Below are positions 54,291-64,000 of a DNA stretch of 64,000 nt, one piece after another. The translations under genes were made by a program, and so were the position numbers. Source of the stretch: Acanthochromis polyacanthus (taxonomy: Eukaryota; Chordata; Actinopteri; Pomacentridae); assembly GCF_021347895.1 (NCBI RefSeq), contig NC_067135.1, forward strand, positions 24,005,847 through 24,069,846, given 5' to 3'. A model generated the notes under the pieces. It was not told the origin of the DNA and ran no database searches. It was given only the letters and a program-made list of their open reading frames with translations. How positions within the stretch are numbered: the stretch's first letter is position 1; each line of letters begins with the position of its first letter.

Positions 54291-55150
54291 ACACACACAC
54301 ACACACATACATACACATATATACACACATACATATACACACACATATATAAAAGAAAAACAACAACAAAGGATAACACATGGAACAAACAAAAGCTGGG
54401 AGACCAAAGCAGCTCGCATCACAATTATACTGCAAATATCTCTTTGTTGCTATTGTACTTGTCCCTCTATCATTATTGCCCATTGTCATACTACACTTTT
54501 CCCTCTGTCACGATAACATGAGAGTCCACTACATATATCCCTCTGACACTATTACTGTCATGGCTCCTCCCTCGCCTGCTCTGCGCTCCAGCTGATTGCC
54601 ATCAGCTGTGAGGGACCAACCCCTGTTTCTTTTTCCCTAGCCCTAATCTCGTAACCCTTATTTTATCTTTCTTCTCTTACTCTTTTTCTTTTGATCCCTA
54701 CCCATGTTTACTTTTCCCTAACCCTAACCACTCATTCCTTATTTTATGTTTTTCAATTTGCTCTTTCTTTATTCCTACCCCTCTTTTCTTTTGCTAACCC
54801 TAACCTTTCTCACCCTTAATCTAATATTTAACCGTAATTGCTTATTTTTCCTATACGCACAAGTTTGCATACGCACGACTTTGCATACGCACGAGTTGAC
54901 CAACTACCGTCTGGAACGACCTGCTTCGCCTGCTGCCTCCGCGACCCAGCCCCGGATAAGCAGAAGAAAATGGATGGTCCATTGACCTTTCCCATCCTAC
55001 ACTCCTGGACATATTGTGACTGTTATTATGATTATCATTATATTGTTGTTTATTGTTGCTATTGTTGCTTTACTGTAAGATGTATGCTGCTGTAACATGG
55101 GAAATTTCCCTGGACATGGGAATAATAAAGAACTATCTTTATCTAGAATC
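54291..55150. other. Repeat debris, no gene
   Basis: Contains an AC/AT microsatellite (54290-54350), more CCCTAACC scraps (54640-54810), and a retroposon-type tail (CCCCGGATAAGCAGAAGAAA, then ATGGATGG) at 54950-54980. A second tail ends near 55140 with AATAATAAAG. Confidence 0.5.
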
Positions 55151-55159
55151 TTTAAGACT

Positions 55160-55955
55160 TGTTTATAAACTGTTATGATAGGTTTTATGGTTGTTTTGCA
55201 GGCCACTGCCCAACTTGTTATACAATACAACATGTGGGGCATCATCATTGTATCAAAATATAGTTTTGCTGATTCCAAAGATAAATTATTCCGAATAAAT
55301 CTAAAATTGGACAGGTTAAATTTCATCTATTTAGTAATCTTTCTCACCTGCTGTTTAAAATTAAGTTGTGAGTCTAAAATAATTCCTAAGTATTTAAATT
55401 CTTGTACAACATTAATTGTTGGGCTTTGTACAGAGATATAAAGATCGATTTCTCCAGTTGTCTCTTTGGAAAAGTACATACACACAGTCTTAGAGATGTT
55501 AAGATGTATTTGAAAGCGATCAAGCCACATAAAGACATTACTCATAGCAACTGTCAGCTCTTGGGCAGCTTGCTTTTTGTCTTTTGTGTGAACATACAAA
55601 ACTGCATCTTCGGGCATACATTTGACAGATCACATTTGGAGGACAACAATTTGGTAGATCATTTATAAATAAACTGAAAAGCAGTGGCCCCAGCACCGAC
55701 CCTTGTGTTACTCCAAGATAGTTATCACGGTGTAATGATTTTATATTCTGTACTCTAACACGCTTAGTCCTTGAAGAAATATAGGAATTAATCCAGTTCA
55801 AGGCATTCACTGAAAAATTAAAATAGGATAGTTTGGTCAACAATATCTGATGATTCACAGTATCAGATGATTTCCTAAGATCAATAAAAACAGGCCCAAC
55901 AATGCCCCCTGTCTCCAACCTGGATTGAAAATTTTCCAAAAACACAAACAAACAG
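55160..55955 (-). mobile_element. LINE reverse transcriptase fragment (CR1/L2/Rex1-like)
   Basis: The minus strand carries VFIDLRKSSDTVNHQILL, GVTQGSVLGPLLFSLFINDL, then in another frame QEFKYLGIILDSQLNFK and further C-terminal pieces to about 55000. The catalytic ADD box is destroyed by a frame change near 55620. Dead. Confidence 0.75.
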
Positions 55956-56109
55956 CTGTCTCAGTGGAGAGGACATTTCCAAGTGAACCCAAATATTTTG
56001 AATGGTAGTATAAATATAAATCTAATTACATTTTCCACAATAGCATGAGGGATTTTCAGACCTCATAATTCATATTCTGACAGAAAAAAAAATTCTGTCT
56101 AGCAGTATT

Positions 56110-59100
56110 TACTGTGTCTGAAGTGCTTGGACAACTCGAGCTCCACTATGTTCATGTTCTTGATTCACATTGATCATAAGTTGATCCAAACACTAGCAGG
56201 AGTTAACCAGAGCAAGACAGACACTTGGATGTTTCGATGTCTTTTTTACTCCCTTATCGACCATGAGTGTTTCTTTCAGACTGTCCAGTTTGGCAATGAC
56301 AAGCTCAGTGTGGAATGAAGTCATGGTTTTCACCTGTCAATCACCTAAACTCTTGTTTTACTGATGTTTTACTTTCATTACTGAGGAGTGGTAGCAGAAG
56401 TATAATCTGTTGAGGGGCAATGATTTACAGAGGGCTATCCGCAATGGCCTACTTTGCTTGTTGTCATCACAACCTTACCCCAGATAAGCAAATTAGTAGG
56501 GAAATGCTGCTTGTCGTTGCACAACGTCAGACGTGACGTGTGAATGTGCTGCCGCTGTTATGTTCTTTATGTTTATTCAGTACAAAAGCTTACACATGGA
56601 GGTTACTTTAAATGATGTGTGCTGCTACCAGCCTCAATTAAATCACTACAACATAACACTGAGGCTGTGAGACTATGTTGGTCTGTTCTTTGTCATTAAG
56701 TTTGAAGTTTTATATTGACTGATTAGTGTGTGTGTGCACAATGGTTGCATGCTTCACCTCCAGAGATGGTGGGAGTCACAAATCTCTGTTATTTTGAGGG
56801 CCGGGACAAAAAATGTAGAAACCAGTGCTTCAGACCATACCATGTTCATTGTGCAGTGTTGTCTCAGCAACTGATGAAGAGCCTTTTGGAATGTACATCC
56901 ATAATATTTGTCTTTGGACACATTCTAAATGATTTTTTTTCTTTTGTCTCTTCACATATCCCAACAGGGAACCACATGTTAGCCAACTGCATCAGGTGAG
57001 GATATGGGGGATTTACATCTGGTTTGCATTGCTCAACAAAGCACAGAACCACAATCTGTGACCTGAAGTGGCTTTTTTTGTTGTACAACTATCACTTACC
57101 TTCACTAGTAACACTTTCTGCCATGCAACACTTTGCATAACTACATTCTGTGGTTGGATGACTATTCAAATTCGCTCTGGAAAGAAAGACATTATGCAGA
57201 ACATTTTCATTACGACCACTAGTTGCTGTGATCGGCCTTCAAGTGTGCGGCCAGTGACAAGGACAGTGTCAAAGGCTTCAGAGGGCAATAAAGTAGATGG
57301 AGCCCATCAGGAAGTCAGTGGTTGCAATGGAACCCTTCTGGAGGCCAGGGGCAAAGATGGAGCCCCTCTGGAGGACCGGGGCAAACATAGAAGCCCTCTG
57401 GAGGCCAGGGGCAAAGATGGAACCCCTCTGGAGGCCAGGGGCAAAGATGGAACCCCTCTGGAGGCCAGGAAGGAGGCCAACAGCAGTGACGAATCGGGCC
57501 AATTGCACGACAAGGCCCAATACAGAAGTAAGGGAAGCATTAGCTGACTCTTGTAGTCCCCTGGTCTTGACACTAGTGGAGGTGGGAAAAAATGAGACGC
57601 CGTTCACCTTCTGGAGTGGAAGGAACAAGTGAGATAATATCCATCCTCTTGGAGGTGGCCATGTTTCAGGACTGGTAGCAGGGACCTCCATGAAGCTGGG
57701 GAGAAGTGAGATCTGGTGTTGTCAGGAGCCACACTTTCTCCTGGAAGGTCTTCCAGAAGGTGGCCCCTTGGAATCTCGGAGAGCAGGATCAGGCAGGAAA
57801 CCTGTTGGTGCGGGATTGTCCACTCCACTGGATCTGAGAGGTTAGTGGGTGTTGGTGTGGACAAGATGCTGGCAGGCTGGAGTTTAGCTGACTATGCCTA
57901 TGAAGTGCTTGGACAACTCTAGTTCCTCTGTGTTCATGTCCTCAATTCACATTGATCATAAGTTGACCCAGACACGGGCTGGAGTTAAATAGATCGTGAT
58001 TTACACTTGGATATTTTGACTTCTTTTTCAGACCCTTATTTACCATGAGTGGTTCCTTCAAATAGTCCAACTTGACATAGAATGGCTGAGTGAGGAATGA
58101 AGTCACTGTTTTCATCTGTCAATTATCCAAACTCTCATTTCAACTTATGACTGTAAACACACTGTCCTCGACCTACAATGAACTATAGATTATAATTTTT
58201 CCTCACTGTCAGTATTATTGTTGCTAATACGGAGAAGAGAAGGAGGAGGAGGAAGGGTGGTAGCAGAAGTACAAACTGATCAGGAACATTGATGTATGGA
58301 AGGATGTCAGTAATGACCTACTTCACCCATTGGTATCACAACCTGAGAGCAGATAAGCAAATTAGTAGGTAAAGGCTGCTTGTTGTTGCACAAAGACAGA
58401 CATGACATGTGAATCTGTTGCTGCTACATTCTGTGTTTACCCTGTACTCTAATTTACACATGGATGTTACTTTAAATGATGTGTGCTGCTACAAGACTCT
58501 TCTAAATTACCTCAGGATAATATTGAGGTTTTGAGGCAATTTTGTTCTCTTGTTGTGAATATGTTTGGAGTGTTTGGATTGACCTTTTAGTGCATGTGTG
58601 TACTATGTTTGCATTCTTCACCTCCACAGATGGTGGGAGTCATGAATCTCTGTTTTTTGAGGGTCAGGGCTAAAATTGTAGAAACCAGTGGTACAGAAAA
58701 TAACATGTTTATTATACAGTGTTGCTTCACTGACTGATGAAGAGTCTTTTGGAATGTACATCCATAATATGTCTTTGGACTCATTTTACTTTTTGTTTTT
58801 TAAAATTTTCTTGCATCTTCAAGTTTCCCAATAGGGAACCATTTATCACCTCATGTTGGCAAACTGGTTGCATCAGGTGAGGACATGCAGATTTAAATCT
58901 GGTTTGCATTGCTCAACAAAGCACAGGACCACAGTCTGTGACCTTTATTGGCCTTTTTGTTAAACAAATATCAGAGTTGCCTTCACTTATACCAATTTCT
59001 GCCATGCAACATGTTCCAGAACTACATCCTGTGGTTGGATACATATTTAAATTCACCCTGCAAAGAAAGATGTCATTATGCAGAACACTTTCATGACCAC

Positions 59101-60180
59101 CTCTCCTTGCTTTGGAGGGCCTTCAAGTGTAAGGTCAGTGGTGAGGACAGTGTCATGGGTGGGCCGATATAAAGAATCCGGCGGGCCCGCTCTAGTGGGC
59201 ATCAATAGAGATGGAGCCCATTGGGAAGCCAGTGGTGGAAACGGAACCCTTTACAATGACGTACTTCACCTGTTGTCCCCGCAGCCTAAGCCCACATAAT
59301 CAAATTAGTAGGTTAATGCTGCTTGTTGTTGCACAAAGATGATGACATGACGTGTGAATCTGCTGCTGCTATGTTCTGGGTGTTTACTCAGTACTAAAGC
59401 TTACATATGGAGGTTATTTTAAATGATGTGTGATGCTACCAGCCTCTATTTAATTCGTAGAACAAAAATAATGAGATTGTGAGACTATTTTGTTCTCTTG
59501 TTTTGAATATGGTTGGAATGTTTGGATTGGCCTTTTAGTGTATGTGTGTACAATGTTTGCATTCTTCACCTCCAGAGATGGTGGGAGTCATAAATCTCTG
59601 TTATGATGAGGGTCAAGGTTAAAACACGTGGAAAACAGTGGCTCAAAAAATAACATCTCATTGTACAGCGTCGCCTCATCAACTGACAAAGAACCTTTTG
59701 CAATGTACATTCATAATATTATTCTTTGGACTCATTTAAAAATGTATTTTTTTAAGTATCCCAAAAGGGAACCAGATGTAATCTCATCCTGGCTGCATCA
59801 GGTGAGGACATGTGGATTTACATCTAGTTTGCATTGCTCAGCAAAGACAGAACCACAGTCTGTGACCTTAAATGACCTTTTTGTTGCACAAATATCACAG
59901 TTGCCTTCATTTGTACCACTTTCTGCCATGCAACATTTTCCAGAACTGTGGCTGGATGACTATTCACATTCACCGTTTGAAGAAAGACAACATAATGTGG
60001 AACACTTGAATTACCACCACTAGTTTCTGTGGTCGGCTTCCAAGTCCTCCCCTACAGTCAACTGGTAAATTTATGAGAATCCATCTCAATGACTTCAGTT
60101 TAGTATTCAATACTAACATCAAATGGTGATTAAAAAAAGCTCCAACACCTCAGTGTCACCACATATTTAAAAGTCAGAAT
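56110..60180. repeat. Diverged tandem array of about 1.0-1.8-kb units
   Basis: Unit 1 (about 56110-57905) and unit 2 (57906-59240) both start AGTGCTTGGACAACTC and share CATTGATCATAAGTTGA. Unit 3 (59250-60180) lacks that part. Each unit contains AAATTAGTAGG...TGCTTGT, AATGATGTGTG.TGCTAC, GATGGTGGGAGTCA and GAGGACATG. Partial copies are at 30660 and 45400. No coding frame is conserved between units. Confidence 0.75.
57300..57475. repeat. 30-bp minisatellite
   Basis: About five and a half units of CCCCTCTGGAGGCCAGGGGC AAAGATGGAA with small variations. It is open in several frames, which is an effect of the 30-base period. A shorter relative is at 59205-59250. Confidence 0.9.
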
Positions 60181-60399
60181 ACAAGGTGTGTTCTCACCGC
60201 TTTCCTCTACATCCTGTACGCTAATGTACATGAACAAATGACTGAACACACCTACTGGGCACAGGCCCATCAAAATATACATCCCAGAATCAGACAGACA
60301 ACAACCAAAGTGAGATGGAATGAACAAAAAAATCACCACAAAGAGACAAAACGTCAACAAGTCGATGTAAAATGACCAAAATCTCACATAAATGACAAG

Positions 60400-61139
60400 A
60401 ATTAAATGCAAATGACCACATATAAATGTAAAAATTACATCCAAATCACCAAATAACGATGCCAAATTACTATTCAGAAACACAACATGATGACAAACTT
60501 AAGGAAAATGTAGCTGTAGACACAAAACAATCATGTCTTGCTCCTCTGTGAGATGAGTAGGGAGACTTTCACACATCAATAGGGGCAATTTTTTAAATAA
60601 TCCATACATCCATAATCCGTAAATAAGATGTTATTTGTTCTTGCTCTTAGTGCTTTTACATTTTAACTCCATTGCTTGGTGCTTTGCACATTCATTTTAT
60701 TGTCTATGTTGTGTTTTTGTCATGACCCTGTTTGTCTGGAACCTAGTGTTATATTGTCTAGTGTAGGTCCCTTGATGTCGTTTGTCAGTAACTCAATGTT
60801 GTCTTGTTGCGTTATTTAAGGACAAGTCTCTCTTGGGAATGAGAGTGTGTCCCAATGAGACTACCTGTTTAAATAAAGGCTAAATTAAAAAAAAAATTAA
60901 ATAAATTACTAAATATCATGACATGGGGCAAGGTGACCTGATCACTGCTGGCAGCAAATGAGATGCTCATTGTTTTGCAAATCAAGGGATTAGAATTTGT
61001 TTTAAGAGGAAGAAGTAAGGTCAAGACAAGGAGCAGAGGGAGGAAAGGGGAGACATGAAGACATCGCTGCAACTGCAATCCGGCAAATTGTTAAAATTCT
61101 GAGCTTTAGATAAAGAGACAAGAAGTGGAGAGTTTGAAG
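60400..61139. repeat. Duplicated upstream flank of lectin D, with LINE 3' tail
   Basis: 60480-61139 matches the flank of lectin B (about 5880-6284). It is interrupted at 60640-60905 by a LINE-type 3' end (CCCAATGAGACTACCTGTTT, AAATAAAGGC, A run) absent from B. Confidence 0.65.
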
Positions 61140-62095
61140 ATGTCACCAGCCTGCAGTCCAGGTAAGAAATATCCTTAAAAACATAAGAAAATATAACTAA
61201 TGAATAGATTTTAGTCTCTTCAGTGCATACAATAGACCAACAGAACAGACCCAGATATTATTTTACTTGCAAGTTAAGAAACAAACAACATCTTGTCGAA
61301 CTTCAGAATTCCAGCATGTGTTGACAGGTTCTGATGAATGTGTTTTATCCTCAGGTGTTAACGGGGCCTTGCTGTGCATCGTCCTTTTATCAGGTCAGTC
61401 TGCATGTGTGTGATTCATGATAAAAGTTGTTCTGATACACACAAAATATGTTTAAAAGCAGTGGAATATTTCAAGTTTCAACAGCTATAAAAAACTGTGA
61501 AAATAACTGCAAATGTATTTAAATAATTACATTTTTGGAGCATTTAAATACAGTGAAACTGTAAGTCTGTTATAGAACAAATTCCCATTTATAAATCATC
61601 TGATTTTTGTTGTCTGTTCTTGACATTCTTTCCATTGACTTCTGAAGCAACTGTTGGATTTCTAACATGTTGAATGAAGAATCTGTCTCCTACCAACCCA
61701 ATCATTTTACTATCTTTAAAGATAGAGACAGCTTTAAGACTTTAAAAACAAAATGTGAATGAATACATGTTTTGAGTATTCAAACATTTCAGCAGAACAA
61801 AATGGTGTAATCAGGAGAGAAAACTTCAAACAAGTGGATGATGTAAATATGACACGTTTGTTTCATTTATGACCATTTTCAGCCCACAGCAGTCATTGGT
61901 GTCCAACCTACAGGCATGGTTGATCCACGTCTGTCTTATTTTTGCTTTTATGTGATATTTGTGTGATCATTTAACCTGTTGACATAAGAACCATGACAGA
62001 CCTGACCTTAACAAACAAGTCATTTTAACCCAAACTCAAAGGTGAAATTGCTTATTTTACCAAAACAACAAACCTTAAACCTTAATGTGAATGAT
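61140..62095 (+). pseudogene. Lectin D: 5' exons of a fourth lectin copy
   Basis: Exon 1 61140-61161 (MSPACSP) and exon 2 61355-61393 (leader GALLCIVLLSG) correspond to B exons 1 and 2 with intact GT/AG sites. The following intron matches 6537-7240 up to about 62095, where an LTR-type insertion begins. Intron sequence resumes at 63596. The CTLD exons, if they exist, are beyond the window, so it may be a partial view of a live gene. Confidence 0.7.
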
Positions 62096-62121
62096 TAGTT
62101 TGCTGTGTTAGATTTGTCAGC

Positions 62122-63595
62122 TGTCATGGTACAGGGTTGTCTGAACCCAAAGTGAGAGCACACAGAGCAGCTGGAGGCAGATCAGAATCAAAAAGTCTTG
62201 ATTACAAAAATAAAACACAATGAACCAAGGCTAAAACTCACTAAGGGGAAAGGAGGGGGGAAGGCAGGCTTCAGAGGTCCAACAGTCTGGAGGACATGTG
62301 CTTGCGCAGCAAGACGTGCGGCGGCAGCCACTGGACAGAGCTCGAAAGGAGTCTGTCCTCGTCCTCTTTCTGGAAGATTGTGGGGGTCCACGTCCTCTAT
62401 CCGGAGCTGTTCTCCATCCATGCTGATCACCTGGAGTGTGACAAGAGGGGAGAGGAACAGAACGGACGGAGGAGCAATTGGCAAGAAAAAGAGGTCAGGC
62501 AGAGGCCGTGACAGTGTACCCCCTCCACCACTCAAAGTGCTGGAGGGGGTTACACATAGTTCTGTCTTTAGTTTAGTTCTGTCTCTCTAACCCCTGTCTT
62601 ACACATAGTTCCCACTCATCTGAGTGCCTGGGGAGCACCCTGACAAGGGGGGGTCCTGAAGGAGGGTCAAAAAATTCACAACCCAAGGTGTTAGACAGTC
62701 AGGGGGCGGTCCAACGCATGGCAAGCAAAGAAGTACAAAAACAAGAGTTCAATATCCCACAGGCAGGCAGGTCAGGCAAACTGAGAGATTCTGGGGGACG
62801 GCCCAGGGACAGGTTGGGCAGGCGGAGTCACTCCGTAGGCCGGTGGAGAAGGCAGGACCCCTCTGGCAGTCGGTCAAGAGGCTGGAGGCCAAGGAGGGAC
62901 CCCTCCAGTGGTCGGGTAGGAGGCAGAAGGTGAAGGTGGGGCCACTTCAATACCAGCGAGGTAGTATCAAGCTCATCTGGGACTGCGGAGGATTCGGCTC
63001 TCGGCTTCTCCAGCACAGATGAGGCAGCTTTGAGTCCCTCCAGGAATGGTGAGGGAGTGCCGACCCCCTGTCAAACTGGTGAAGAACCAGAACCAGAAAC
63101 AAAATCTGCAAGAGAGAAAATGCTCGTATCCTGCTGCGAAGTTATCCTGAAAAAAACAACACAGAGCGCTCCACCAAACTATTGCGAAGCCTGCCAGCCC
63201 GCCCTGAACTAATCAGCCTGAGAAGCTGATCGTGGTGCCATACAAGCACCACCTAGATAGATACAGTCTGGTGAATTTGTGGGGGGCTGGCAAAGGATCT
63301 GGGTCACTCTGTGTGCTCTCTGGGTTCATGATGGTCAGATCCTTCTGTCACAGCATGGGGGGAGGGTCTGAACTGTGAGAGCACAAAGATGAGCAGATCG
63401 AAATCAAAAGGTCTTTATTACAATTAATAAAAACACCATGAACCAAGGCTAGAACTCATGATGGGGAAGGGAAGTGTCCTGGGAAAGAAGCTGGTCTGCG
63501 TCCTCTGTCTGGACTATTGTGGGGGTCCAAGACCTCTATCCGAAGGACTGCAACCAATAGGAAGGGAGGGGATCAGGCCAGCGGTCGGGTCAACA
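62122..63595. mobile_element. LTR-type insertion without coding capacity
   Basis: Direct repeats start TGTCATGG (62122) and TGTCACAG (63346), share GTGAGAGCACA, GAGCAGATCGAAATCAAAA-like and CATGAACCAAGGC blocks, and end near 62514 and 63595 (TCAACA). They flank about 830 bp without gag or pol. It inserted into the lectin D intron: homology to B stops near 62095 and resumes at GCACAGGGAAACAGTC. Confidence 0.6.
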
Positions 63596-64000
63596 GCACA
63601 GGGAAACAGTCACTGCTACAAATGATGTTGTCTTGTTCAGGATGATAAATGTGAGTAGTATATAGGAGACACTTTTGAAACCTTGGCACGTGAAAATGCG
63701 CGCATCATGCACACCAGCATGGTTAAAAAAAATTAATTATGAAATATGAATTATGAATTATAAAATATGGATTATGAATATAATCATAATAAAATATAAA
63801 ATAAATAAAATAAACCCATCCCCCACTGCATGTCTCCCCCCCCACACACACACACTGACATGTTTGAACATGCCCATGTGAAAGAAGCAGACAATAATTA
63901 TAATAACCCCAAATAAATTGCCTTTATCATAAAATGTAAATTTAGATCTCCCTTTTTGTTTTTTAAGAACACATTTGCTATTGTTACATACCAACATCTG
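63596..64000. other. Remainder of lectin D intron and AT-rich repeat
   Basis: 63596-63640 matches 7253-7280 of lectin B. The rest is AT-rich (ATTATGAAT repeats 63735-63785) and has no recognisable gene. Confidence 0.5.

Noticed and set aside
57300..57475. Coding repeat protein in the 30-bp minisatellite
   Set aside because: A 30-base period keeps several frames open on both strands; no conserved frame in sister units.

Overview
The window reads as vertebrate germline DNA, almost certainly from a teleost fish. It has multi-exon genes with GT/AG introns, tandem-CTLD lectin genes, a fish-type RING/B-box/coiled-coil/PRY-SPRY (TRIM) gene, and a dense load of fish-type transposons (Tc1, hAT, Harbinger-like and TTAA elements, LINE fragments, LTR pieces, minisatellites). 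A 100-base N block at 45158-45257 shows it is an assembled scaffold.

Layout. 1-10.4 kb: an apparently intact two-CTLD lectin gene on the minus strand (A, 763-3977), then a decayed plus-strand paralogue (B, 6285-9031). 10.4-18.2 kb: a broken LINE, a 859-bp fold-back element with a 6-bp target duplication, a second copy of lectin A's 3' end joined to a fragment of the ribosome-biogenesis GTPase gene gtpbp4/nog1, and a hAT derivative. 18.5-28.9 kb: a seven-coding-exon TRIM gene on the minus strand (546 codons, phases agree throughout) with a non-coding 5' exon. 29.4-31 kb: LINE and repeat debris.

About 31-45.2 kb is the most remarkable part: a nearly complete Polinton/Maverick (adintovirus-like) element of about 14 kb, ending in the assembly gap. 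A rightward block holds an unknown acylation-motif ORF, an AT-rich tandem repeat, a DDE integrase with chromodomain, a penton-like minor capsid protein, a basic pVI/pX-like core protein, a double jelly-roll-type major capsid protein and an adenain-like protease. A leftward block holds a spliced proline-rich gene at the far end, protein-primed DNA polymerase B, the packaging ATPase and two conserved small Polinton proteins. The blocks converge on back-to-back polyadenylation signals near 37.55 kb. Polymerase, major capsid, core protein, protease and the first ORF are open. Integrase, penton, ATPase and the two small genes carry one or two breaks each, mostly single-base slips in short homopolymers. 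It is thus a young but, as assembled, defective endogenous copy.

45.4-64 kb: a third lectin copy (C) broken by a solo-LTR-like insertion that itself holds a hAT element, a TTAA-flanked element retaining a coding exon, Harbinger-like and Tc1-like derivatives, an (AC)n tract with telomere-like repeats, a LINE fragment, a diverged tandem repeat array (56.1-60.2 kb), and the 5' part of a fourth lectin copy (D) interrupted by an LTR-type insertion.

Assignments rest on reading motifs, splice sites and repeats by eye; no database search was run.
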